A stretch of 64,000 bases of DNA from Mycobacterium paraterrae. Lineage in GTDB: Bacteria > Actinomycetota > Actinomycetes > Mycobacteriales > Mycobacteriaceae. Made by a program: the position numbers and the translations under genes. The stretch is taken from positions 4,774,001-4,838,000 of the forward strand of contig NZ_CP092488.2 of assembly GCF_022430545.2 (NCBI RefSeq), written 5' to 3'. Each line of letters starts with the position of its first letter. Within the stretch, counting starts at the first letter, position 1. Of the stretch, positions 57,316 through 64,000 are shown in pieces. Below the pieces are notes generated by a model. That model was not told where the DNA came from, made no database searches, and saw only the letters and a program-made list of their open reading frames with translations.

Positions 57316-58507
57316 GGCGCCACCCGGACTCGTCCGCCCACGCCCACGCGTCGCGGTAGGCGTCCACGAACCACGGTTCCTTCACCGCGACATAGTCGGT
57401 CCCACGTTCCGCGTCGCGTTTGACGGCCAGATATCGCTCGCGGGCGGCAGCATTGGCCCTGAGCCAGTCGACGAACAACAGGGCGAACTGTTGGTTAGGC
57501 CAGCCGTCGACCCGCAGGTGAACATTGGTGGGCCGGCCCGGATCGGCCGAGGCGTAAATTCGCTTCTGCCACAACGACGCATCGTCGGCATGGTCGAACT
57601 CGGCAACGGTGCTGCGGACGTCCGGTTTCGCCTCGTCCGAGGTGATCGGAAGGTGGACGTAGCCGACGCCGTTCAAGGCTTCGGCCAACGCGTCGGCGTC
57701 GTCGAGCGAAGCGACGGTGACCTGCATGTCGATGACGTCCTTGGCGTCGAGGCCCGCAATTGCGGTCGACCCGATGTGGTCGATCCGCACGGCACGATGG
57801 CCGCAGGCAGTACTCAGCCGCGCGGCGATGCGACGTGCCTGGTCCGGCCAGGACTGGTCGTAGGGCACCAGGACCGGTTGCGCGCGGGCCGCTTCGCCGC
57901 CGTCGAGGTTCTGCTCGAACGGCAGGATCCGCTGTCGCCACAGTGTGCGCGCCTGCTCCACCAATTCCTCTGCGCTGCCGGTGTTGTCGAGCCAGACATC
58001 GGCGACCGCGCGCCGTTGTTCCTCGGTGGCCTGCGCCTTGATCCGGGCGCGGGCGTCCTGTTCGGTGAAGCCGCGATACTCGATCAGCCGCTTGACCCGT
58101 AGTTCCTCGTCGGCGTTGACGATGATCACCAACGGGAACATCGGCGCCATACCGGATTCCACCAGCAGCGGGATATCTTCGACGATCACCGCATCGTGGC
58201 CGGCTTCGGCAATCAGCTCCGATCGGCGCTTACCCACCAGCGGATGCACGATGCCGTTCAGCGTCTGGCGCTTGTCCTCGTCGCTGAACGCGATCGCGGC
58301 CAGCGCCGGCCGGTTCAGCGAGCCGTCGTCGGACAGGATCTGCTCGCCGAACGCCTCGACAAGCTTGGCCAGCCCCTCAGTGCCCGGCTCGACGACCTCG
58401 CGGGAGATCACGTCGCCGTCGACGACGACCCCGCCGAGCTCGCTGAAGGTCGAGGACACCGTCGACTTTCCGGCGCCGATTCCGCCGGACAGACCAATGC
58501 GCAGCAC
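57299..58507 (-). CDS. coaE: Dephospho-CoA kinase fused to a GrpB/UPF0157 domain
   Basis: 402 residues. The first 200 or so are dephospho-CoA kinase (P-loop GLSGGIGAGKST, DGDVISREVVEPG, VEDIPLLVESGMA), the last step of CoA synthesis. The rest is a GrpB/UPF0157 nucleotidyltransferase-like domain (VPYDQSWPDQARRIAARL, IDHIGSTAIAGLDAKDVIDMQV, HLRVDGWPNQQFALLFVDWL). The same fusion is normal in mycobacteria (Rv1631). CAGACT lies 6 nt before GTG 58507, a probable leaderless start after the terminator. Confidence 0.96.
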   Translation of the reverse strand: MLRIGLSGGIGAGKSTVSSTFSELGGVVVDGDVISREVVEPGTEGLAKLVEAFGEQILSDDGSLNRPALAAIAFSDEDKRQTLNGIVHPLVGKRRSELIAEAGHDAVIVEDIPLLVESGMAPMFPLVIIVNADEELRVKRLIEYRGFTEQDARARIKAQATEEQRRAVADVWLDNTGSAEELVEQARTLWRQRILPFEQNLDGGEAARAQPVLVPYDQSWPDQARRIAARLSTACGHRAVRIDHIGSTAIAGLDAKDVIDMQVTVASLDDADALAEALNGVGYVHLPITSDEAKPDVRSTVAEFDHADDASLWQKRIYASADPGRPTNVHLRVDGWPNQQFALLFVDWLRANAAARERYLAVKRDAERGTDYVAVKEPWFVDAYRDAWAWADESGWRPTEPD

Positions 58508-58536
58508 CGCCCCAGTCTGTCAAAGCGCCGCAACGA

Positions 58537-58570
58537 CGAACGCCCCGACTCGGGTGAGCCGGGGCGTTCG
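58537..58570 (-). terminator. Hairpin terminator between rpsA and coaE
   Basis: An 11-bp perfect stem, CGAACGCCCCG with its complement CGGGGCGTTCG, and a 12-nt loop, sits 15 nt after the rpsA stop and 30 nt before coaE. There is no U-tract, as is usual for mycobacterial stem-loop terminators. It may be partial, allowing read-through to coaE. Confidence 0.75.
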
Positions 58571-58584
58571 ACAGGGACTGACGG

Positions 58585-60024
58585 TTAGGCGCTGCCTGCC
58601 AGCTTCTCCCGCAGGGCGGCGAGCTGCGCATCGCTGGCCAACGAGCCACCGGTGGGCGCGTCGTCGCTCGACGAGCTGCTGGACTGCGGGCGGGCGGCCT
58701 CTTCGGCCTCGGCAGCGGCGAACTTCTCCATCTGCGCGGTGTGCATCTTGTGCCGGCGCTCGGCCTCGGCGTAGCGGGCCTCCCACTCGGTGCGCTGGGC
58801 GTCGAAGCCTTCCAGCCACTCGTTGGTTTCGGCGTCGAAGCCCTCGGGGAAGATGTAGTTGCCCTGGTCGTCGTAGCTGTCGGCCATGCCGTACTTGGCA
58901 GGGTCGAACTCTTCGGTGTAATCCTCGTTGGCCTGCTTGAGGCTCAGCGAGATCCGACGACGCTCGAGATCGATGTCGATGACCTTGACCATCGCGTCGT
59001 CACCGACGGCGACCACCTGGTCGGGCACCTCGACGTGGCGCTCAGCCAGCTCGGAGATGTGCACCAGACCTTCGATGCCCTCTTCGACGCGGACGAAGGC
59101 ACCGAACGGCACCAGCTTGGTGACCTTGCCGGGCACGATCTGGCCGATGGCGTGGGTGCGGGCGAAGTGGCGCCACGGGTCTTCCTGAGTCGCCTTGAGC
59201 GACAACGAAACCCGCTCGCGATCCATGTCCACGTCGAGCACCTCGACGGTGACCTCGTCGCCGACCTGGACAACCTCGGACGGGTGGTCGATGTGCTTCC
59301 AGGACAGCTCGGACACGTGCACCAGACCGTCGACACCGCCGAGGTCCACGAACGCGCCGAAGTTGACGATCGAGGACACCACACCCTTGCGGATGGCACC
59401 CTTCTGCAGCTGGTTGAGGAATTCGCTGCGCACCTCAGACTGGGTTTGCTCCAGCCAGGCGCGACGGGACAGCACCACGTTGTTGCGGTTCTTGTCCAGC
59501 TCGATGATCTTGGCCTCGATCTCCTTGCCGATGTACGGCTGCAGATCGCGGACCCGGCGCATCTCGACCAACGATGCCGGTAGGAAGCCGCGCAGGCCGA
59601 TATCCAGGATCAGACCACCCTTGACGACCTCGATGACGGTGCCCTTGACGGCCTCGTCCTTCTCCTTGAGAGCCTCGATGGTGCCCCAGGCACGCTCATA
59701 CTGAGCGCGCTTCTTGGACAGGATCAGGCGGCCTTCTTTGTCCTCTTTGGTGAGGACCAGGGCTTCGACTTCATCGCCCACGGAAACGACCTCGTTGGGG
59801 TCGACATCGTGCTTGATGGACAGTTCGCGGGAAGGAATGACGCCTTCGGTCTTGTAGCCGATGTCGAGGAGAACCTCGTCCCGGTCGACCTTGACGATGG
59901 TCCCTTCGACGATGTCGCCATCGTTGAAGTACTTGATTGTTTTATCGATGGCGGCGAGAAAGTCCTCGCTCGAGCCAATGTCGTTGACGGCTACTTGCGG
60001 CGAGGTGACGGTGGGACTCGGCAT
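58585..60024 (-). CDS. rpsA: 30S ribosomal protein S1
   Basis: 479 residues (481 in M. tuberculosis) with four S1 RNA-binding domains: about 35-105, 125-190, 205-275 and 290-360, seen as EGTIVKVDRDEVLLDIGYKTEG, KGTVIEVVKGGLILDIGL, VSSIVNFGAFVDLGGVDGLVHVSEL and GKVTKLVPFGAFVRVEEGIEGLVHISEL. The C-terminal tail (about 370-479) is acidic and Ser-rich, lacking the fifth and sixth S1 domains of E. coli. ATG 60024 is used; GGAG lies 14 nt upstream, a long spacing. The 152-nt gap to polA holds a possible -10, TAGATAGT. Confidence 0.98.
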   Translation of the reverse strand: MPSPTVTSPQVAVNDIGSSEDFLAAIDKTIKYFNDGDIVEGTIVKVDRDEVLLDIGYKTEGVIPSRELSIKHDVDPNEVVSVGDEVEALVLTKEDKEGRLILSKKRAQYERAWGTIEALKEKDEAVKGTVIEVVKGGLILDIGLRGFLPASLVEMRRVRDLQPYIGKEIEAKIIELDKNRNNVVLSRRAWLEQTQSEVRSEFLNQLQKGAIRKGVVSSIVNFGAFVDLGGVDGLVHVSELSWKHIDHPSEVVQVGDEVTVEVLDVDMDRERVSLSLKATQEDPWRHFARTHAIGQIVPGKVTKLVPFGAFVRVEEGIEGLVHISELAERHVEVPDQVVAVGDDAMVKVIDIDLERRRISLSLKQANEDYTEEFDPAKYGMADSYDDQGNYIFPEGFDAETNEWLEGFDAQRTEWEARYAEAERRHKMHTAQMEKFAAAEAEEAARPQSSSSSSDDAPTGGSLASDAQLAALREKLAGSA

Positions 60025-60176
60025 ATTGTTGGGTTGCTCCGGACAGGTTGAGGTCGTAGGGACAGTGCTGGTTTCTATTCAATCGCCCGGAAGTGCTCAC
60101 CGGACTATCTAGTGAGGCTACTCGACTAGGCCTACGCAGGCCAAACTCGCCCCACGGGGGTCGTCGGGCGCCGGGG

Positions 60177-62909
60177 TCAGTGCGCGGCGCTGTCCCAGCT
60201 GGGTCCGTAGCCCACGGAAACCTCCAACGGCACGTCAAGCGGGTACGCGCCGCCCATCTTGTCTCTCACCAGCGCCTCGAGTTGCTCACGTTCGCCCTCG
60301 GCGACCTCGAACAACAGCTCATCGTGCACCTGGAGCAGCATCCGCGAGGCCAGTCCCGCGTCGGCGATGGCCTTGTCGACCTCGATCATCGCCACCTTGA
60401 TGATGTCGGCGGCGCTGCCCTGGATCGGGGCGTTGAGTGCTGCGCGCTCGGCGGACTCACGGACCTGGCGATTGCTGCTGTCGAGCTCGGGCAGATAGCG
60501 GCGCCGTCCGAAGACGGTGGACGTGTAGCCGTCTTTGCGGGCCTGCTCGACGACGTTGTGCAGATAGTCGCGCACGCCCCCGAAGCGGGCGAAGTACTGC
60601 TCCATCTGTTCCTTGGCTTCTTCAGTCGAGATCTTGAGCTGGGCGGACAACCCGTAGGCGCTCAGGCCGTAAGCCAGCCCGTAGGACATCGCCTTGACCC
60701 GGCGCCGCAGTTCGCCCGTCACTTCCTCGATCGGCACGCCGAACGCCCGCGACGCGACGAAGGAGTGCAGGTCTTCCCCCGTGTTGAAGGCCTCGATGAG
60801 GCCTTCGTCGCGTGAAAGGTGCGCCATGATCCGCATCTCGATCTGGCTGTAGTCCGCGGTCATGAGCTCGGTGTAACCGCCGCCGACCACGAACGCGTCG
60901 CGGATCTGGCGCCCCGCGTCGGTCCGGATCGGGATGTTCTGCAGGTTGGGCTCGGTCGACGAGAGCCGACCGGTGGCCGCGATCGTCTGGTTGAAGGTCG
61001 TGTGGATCCGGCCGTCGCCCGCAACGGAATTCAGCAGGCCATCCACCGTCACCTTCAACCGGGTGACGTCGCGGTGCGTCAGCAGATGTTGCAGGAACGG
61101 ATGCCCCGTCTTGTCGAACAGCGTCTGCAGCGCGTCCGCATCGGTGGTGTAACCGGTTTTGGTTCGCTTGGTCTTCGGCATTTCCAACTCGTCGAACAGC
61201 ACCACCTGGAGCTGTTTCGGCGAGCCGAGGTTGATCTGTTTGCCGATCACGCTGTAGGCCGCTTCGGCGGCGTCGCGGATTTGATCGCCGAAATCGCTTT
61301 GCAGTGTGCTCAATTGGTCCAGATCGACACCGATGCCGACGGCCTCCATGGCGGCCAGCACGCGCTGCACCGGCAACTCCATCTCGGCCAGCAGCTTGGT
61401 GGAGTCGATGCGGTCCAGTTCGGCGTCCAGCGCGTCGGCCAGATCGACGACGGCGCGGGCACGCAGCACCGCGGTCTGCACGGCCTGCTCATCGACGCCC
61501 TCGCTGTCATCAAGAAGCGAAAGCTGTTGCTGCTCCGATGTTTCCGCGCGCAGCTCGCGACGGAGGTAGCGCAGCGACAGATCGTCGAGGGCGAAGCTGC
61601 GCTGGCCCGGGCGGACCAGGTAGGCGGCCAGCGCGGTGTCGGAGGTGATTCCAGTCAACGTCCAGCCCCGCCCCGCGAGGTCGTAGATCGCCAACTTGGC
61701 CTCGTGCAACGCCTTGGGCTGGCCGGCGTCGGCAAGCCACGCCGCCAATGCCTTGTCGTCCTCGGCGGTCAGCGTCGTGGTGTCGATGAAGGCGCCGTCA
61801 CCGTCGGCGGCGGCGATGGCCAGCGCGGTCGCGTCACCGTCGTAGGGCAGGTGGGTGCCGACAACCGCGAGGCCGGCGCGCCTGCCGTCGGCGGCGTGGT
61901 CGGCCAGCCATTGCGTGATTTCGCCGGGTTCCAGCGCTCCCCCGCGGACGTCGAAGCCCTCGTCCACCTCCGGCTCGACGGCGGCCAGCGTGTCGAACAG
62001 CCGGTCGCGCAGAACCCGGAACTCGAGCTGGTCGAACAGTCGGTGGATCTGGTCGCGGTCCCAAGGCTGCATTCGTAGCGTGTCCGGCGTCTGGGCCAGC
62101 GGCACGTCGCGGACCAAGTCGGTGAGTTCGCGGTTGAGCACCACGCTGGACAGGTGCGCACGCAACGCGTCACCGACCTTGCCTCGCACCGAATCCACGT
62201 TGTCGACCAGCGCCTGCAGCGAGCCGTATTCGCTGATCCATTTGGTCGCGGTCTTCTCGCCGACGCCGGGAATGCCGGGCAGGTTGTCGCTCGGGTCGCC
62301 CCGCAGCGCGGCGAAGTCCGGGTACTGGGCGGGCGTCAGACCGTATTTCTCGAGGACCGCGTCAGGGGTGAAGCGGGTGAGTTCGCTGACCCCCTTCCGC
62401 GGGTAGAGCACGGTGACGTCGTCGGTGACCAGCTGCAGTGAATCGCGGTCACCGGTGACGACCAAGACCCGGTAACCCTCTTTCTCGGCCTGCGTGGTCA
62501 GGGTGGCGATGATGTCGTCGGCCTCGAAGCCCGGTTCGGCCAGCACCGTAATGCCAAGGGCGGCAAGGACTTCCTTGGTGATGTCGATCTGGCCACGGAA
62601 CTCGTCGGGCGTGGTGGAACGGTTGGCTTTGTATTCCGGGTAGCGGTCGGAGCGGAATGTCTGCCGGGACACGTCGAAGGCGGCGGCCACGTGCGTGGGC
62701 GCCTCGTCGCGCAGCAGGTTGATCAGCATGGCGGTGAACCCGTAGACCGCGTTGGTGGTGAGCCCGCCCTGCGTTTTGAAGTTCTCGGCGGGCAAGGCGT
62801 AGAAAGCGCGATATGCCAGCGAGTTGCCGTCCAGCAGCATCAGCGTCGGCGTGTCGTCGGCAGTCTTGCCGGCATCGGTCTTCTTGCTCGCGGTCCTCGC
62901 TGGGCTCAC
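60177..62909 (-). CDS. polA: DNA polymerase I
   Basis: 910 residues. The 5' nuclease domain (about 20-300: LMLLDGNSLAYRAFYALP, FEADDIIATL, GDRDSLQLV, IPGVGEKTATKW) is followed by a degenerate 3'-5' exonuclease region lacking its catalytic acids, as in other mycobacteria. The polymerase domain has ADYSQIEMRIMAHLS, the O helix RRRVKAMSYGLAYGL and VHDELLFEV. The start is GTG 62909 (MSPARTASKK), because TAGAGT (62922-62917) lies 7 nt upstream. An ORF extending further into the intergenic region has no family match. Confidence 0.97.
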   Translation of the reverse strand: MSPARTASKKTDAGKTADDTPTLMLLDGNSLAYRAFYALPAENFKTQGGLTTNAVYGFTAMLINLLRDEAPTHVAAAFDVSRQTFRSDRYPEYKANRSTTPDEFRGQIDITKEVLAALGITVLAEPGFEADDIIATLTTQAEKEGYRVLVVTGDRDSLQLVTDDVTVLYPRKGVSELTRFTPDAVLEKYGLTPAQYPDFAALRGDPSDNLPGIPGVGEKTATKWISEYGSLQALVDNVDSVRGKVGDALRAHLSSVVLNRELTDLVRDVPLAQTPDTLRMQPWDRDQIHRLFDQLEFRVLRDRLFDTLAAVEPEVDEGFDVRGGALEPGEITQWLADHAADGRRAGLAVVGTHLPYDGDATALAIAAADGDGAFIDTTTLTAEDDKALAAWLADAGQPKALHEAKLAIYDLAGRGWTLTGITSDTALAAYLVRPGQRSFALDDLSLRYLRRELRAETSEQQQLSLLDDSEGVDEQAVQTAVLRARAVVDLADALDAELDRIDSTKLLAEMELPVQRVLAAMEAVGIGVDLDQLSTLQSDFGDQIRDAAEAAYSVIGKQINLGSPKQLQVVLFDELEMPKTKRTKTGYTTDADALQTLFDKTGHPFLQHLLTHRDVTRLKVTVDGLLNSVAGDGRIHTTFNQTIAATGRLSSTEPNLQNIPIRTDAGRQIRDAFVVGGGYTELMTADYSQIEMRIMAHLSRDEGLIEAFNTGEDLHSFVASRAFGVPIEEVTGELRRRVKAMSYGLAYGLSAYGLSAQLKISTEEAKEQMEQYFARFGGVRDYLHNVVEQARKDGYTSTVFGRRRYLPELDSSNRQVRESAERAALNAPIQGSAADIIKVAMIEVDKAIADAGLASRMLLQVHDELLFEVAEGEREQLEALVRDKMGGAYPLDVPLEVSVGYGPSWDSAAH

Positions 62910-62916
62910 GCGCTCA

Positions 62917-62922
62917 ACTCTA
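62917..62922 (-). promoter_or_regulatory. Leaderless -10 box of polA
   Basis: On the minus strand TAGAGT lies exactly 7 nt before GTG 62909. It is divergent from TAGGCT (63003-63008), 6 nt before the opposite GTG 63015. Both gene starts in this 105-nt gap therefore appear to be leaderless. Confidence 0.55.
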
Positions 62923-63014
62923 GGCACTGGGTCCGACGCCGAGTAGCGGCGACGTCCGTCGGGACGAACTGCAACACGTTTCAGTTTTGTCCTGTTGCTG
63001 GGTAGGCTGACCCG

Positions 63015-63458
63015 GTGCCCGAGGTCACCAGCCCAGAACCGGCAATCGACGGATGGTTCGCCACCGATGACGCCGGACAGTCCCATTTGATCGGCAGCAA
63101 GTGCCCGAAGTGCGGCACCTATGTGTTCCCGCCGCGCGAGAACAACTGCCCCAATCCGGCCTGCGACAGCGACGCACTAGAGGCCGTCGCATTGTCGCGG
63201 CGCGGAAAGCTGTGGAGCTACACCGAGAACCGCTACCCGCCGCCGAAGCCCTACCCCGCCCCGGATCCGTTCGAGCCGTTCGCGATCGCCGCGGTCGAGC
63301 TCGCCGACGAGGGCATCATCGTGCTCGGCAAGGTGGTCGAGGGCACCCTGGCCGCCGACCTGAAAGTCGGCATGGAGATGGAGCTGGCCACCATGACCCT
63401 GTACACCGACGACGACGGCGTCGAACGTCTCGTCCACGCGTGGAAGCCTGCTGATTGA
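63015..63458 (+). CDS. Zn-ribbon/OB-fold (DUF35) acyl-CoA-associated protein
   Basis: 147 residues. A rubredoxin-like zinc ribbon, CPKCGTYVFPPRENNCPNPAC, is followed by an OB fold (SRRGKLWSYTENRYPPPKPY, FAIAAVELADEGIIVLGKVV). DUF35 proteins are partner subunits of thiolase-like enzymes, which fits the next gene. Counterpart of Rv1628c. It starts at GTG 63015 behind TAGGCT (6 nt). Its stop overlaps the next ATG by one base (TGATG). Confidence 0.92.
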   Translation: MPEVTSPEPAIDGWFATDDAGQSHLIGSKCPKCGTYVFPPRENNCPNPACDSDALEAVALSRRGKLWSYTENRYPPPKPYPAPDPFEPFAIAAVELADEGIIVLGKVVEGTLAADLKVGMEMELATMTLYTDDDGVERLVHAWKPAD

Positions 63459-64000
63459 TGAGTACTCCCGAACCGCTGTACATCCTCGGCGCCGGCATGC
63501 ACCCGTGGGGCAAATGGGGCCGCGACTTCACCGAGTACGGCGTCGTCGCCGCCCGGTCCGCGCTGGCCGAGGCCGGCTTGGACTGGCGGCAGATCCAGTT
63601 CGTCGCCGGCGCCGACACCATCCGAAACGGCTACCCGGGCTTCATCGCCGGGTCGACGTTCGCGCAGAAGCTCGGCTGGAACGGCGTGCCGGTCAGCTCG
63701 AGTTACGCCGCGTGTGCCAGCGGCTCGCAGGCGCTGCAGAGCGCCCGCGCGCACATCCTGGCCGGGTTCTGCGACGTCGCGCTGGTGATCGGCGCCGACA
63801 CCACGCCGAAAGGCGCATTCGCCCCGGTCGGCGGTGAGCGGAAAAACGACCCGGATTGGCAGCGCTTCCACCTGATCGGGGCGATGAACCCGGTGTACTT
63901 CGCCCTGCTGGCCCGCCGCCGGATGGACCTCTACGGCGCGACGGCCGAGGACTTCGCTCAGGTGAAGGTGAAGAACTCTCAGCACGGCCTGCAGAACCCG
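63458..64000 (+). CDS. Thiolase-like lipid-transfer protein, 5' part
   Basis: The first 181 codons are visible and the gene runs off the window. MSTPEPLYILGAGMHPWGKWG and SYAACASGSQALQSARAHILAG place the nucleophilic Cys of the thiolase fold. In the SCP-x/lipid-carrier thiolases beside DUF35 partners (Rv1627c) this would act on CoA esters, possibly of sterol side chains. Function is inferred from context. The start codon overlaps the previous stop by one base, indicating coupled translation of the two subunits. Confidence 0.92.
   Translation, partial: MSTPEPLYILGAGMHPWGKWGRDFTEYGVVAARSALAEAGLDWRQIQFVAGADTIRNGYPGFIAGSTFAQKLGWNGVPVSSSYAACASGSQALQSARAHILAGFCDVALVIGADTTPKGAFAPVGGERKNDPDWQRFHLIGAMNPVYFALLARRRMDLYGATAEDFAQVKVKNSQHGLQNP

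Overview
The window is chromosomal DNA from a high-GC mycobacterium, most likely a non-tuberculous species. Gene content and order follow the M. tuberculosis H37Rv block Rv1627c to Rv1659, inverted, with species-specific insertions and deletions. Family and H37Rv assignments come from reading the proteins and from memory of H37Rv. No database search was run.

Layout. 1-5.3 kb: the end of a TetR regulator, a Trm112-like protein, a lipase/acyl-CoA synthetase fusion (Rv1683-like) and an intact ABC-F ATPase that I recall as split in H37Rv. 5.5-7.8 kb: a membrane-bound GGDEF-EAL c-di-GMP enzyme. 7.8-16.4 kb: the arginine operon argC-argJ-[three 53-bp repeats]-argB-argD-argF-argR-argG-argH, almost wholly joined by overlapping stop and start codons, with ArgR boxes at argC. 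The pks genes I recall beside argH in H37Rv are absent. 16.5-20 kb: pheS-pheT. 20.2-25.4 kb: an inserted two-gene operon, a Pls/PosA-type single-module NRPS whose adenylation pocket reads as lysine-specific, followed by an M1 zinc aminopeptidase. 25.4-28.4 kb: a rhomboid-like membrane protein, an adenylate cyclase and a DUF2236 (MpaB-type) protein behind a palindromic operator. 28.4-30.8 kb: infC-rpmI-rplT-tsnR with a long structured leader, an intrinsic attenuator and a probable AUC start for IF-3.

30.9-45.6 kb: lysX (MprF-like domain fused to lysyl-tRNA synthetase), a membrane esterase, a small acidic protein, an HTH_42 protein, uvrA, an MBL-fold hydrolase, a stand-alone Hsp70 ATPase, a cAMP-binding-type universal stress protein, a GT-C mannosyltransferase and an MgtC protein. 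45.6-54.7 kb: an MFS exporter, uvrB, and a receptor Ser/Thr kinase divergent from a double-FHA ABC exporter (PknF/Rv1747-like), then a DUF402 protein. 54.7-57.3 kb: small accessory genes (anchored protein, DUF6131, orphan NarL-type response regulator, LigD-type phosphoesterase, secreted protein). 57.3-64 kb: coaE, rpsA, polA, then a Zn-ribbon/OB-fold protein and a thiolase-like gene running off the window.

Themes: leaderless promoters are common (a TANNNT -10 box 6-8 nt before ATG or GTG), operons are tightly coupled by ATGA/GTGA overlaps, and two separate lysine-based cationic products are encoded (lysyl-phosphatidylglycerol by LysX, a probable poly-lysine-like polymer by the Pls enzyme). 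No tRNA, rRNA, insertion sequence, prophage or CRISPR array was recognised.
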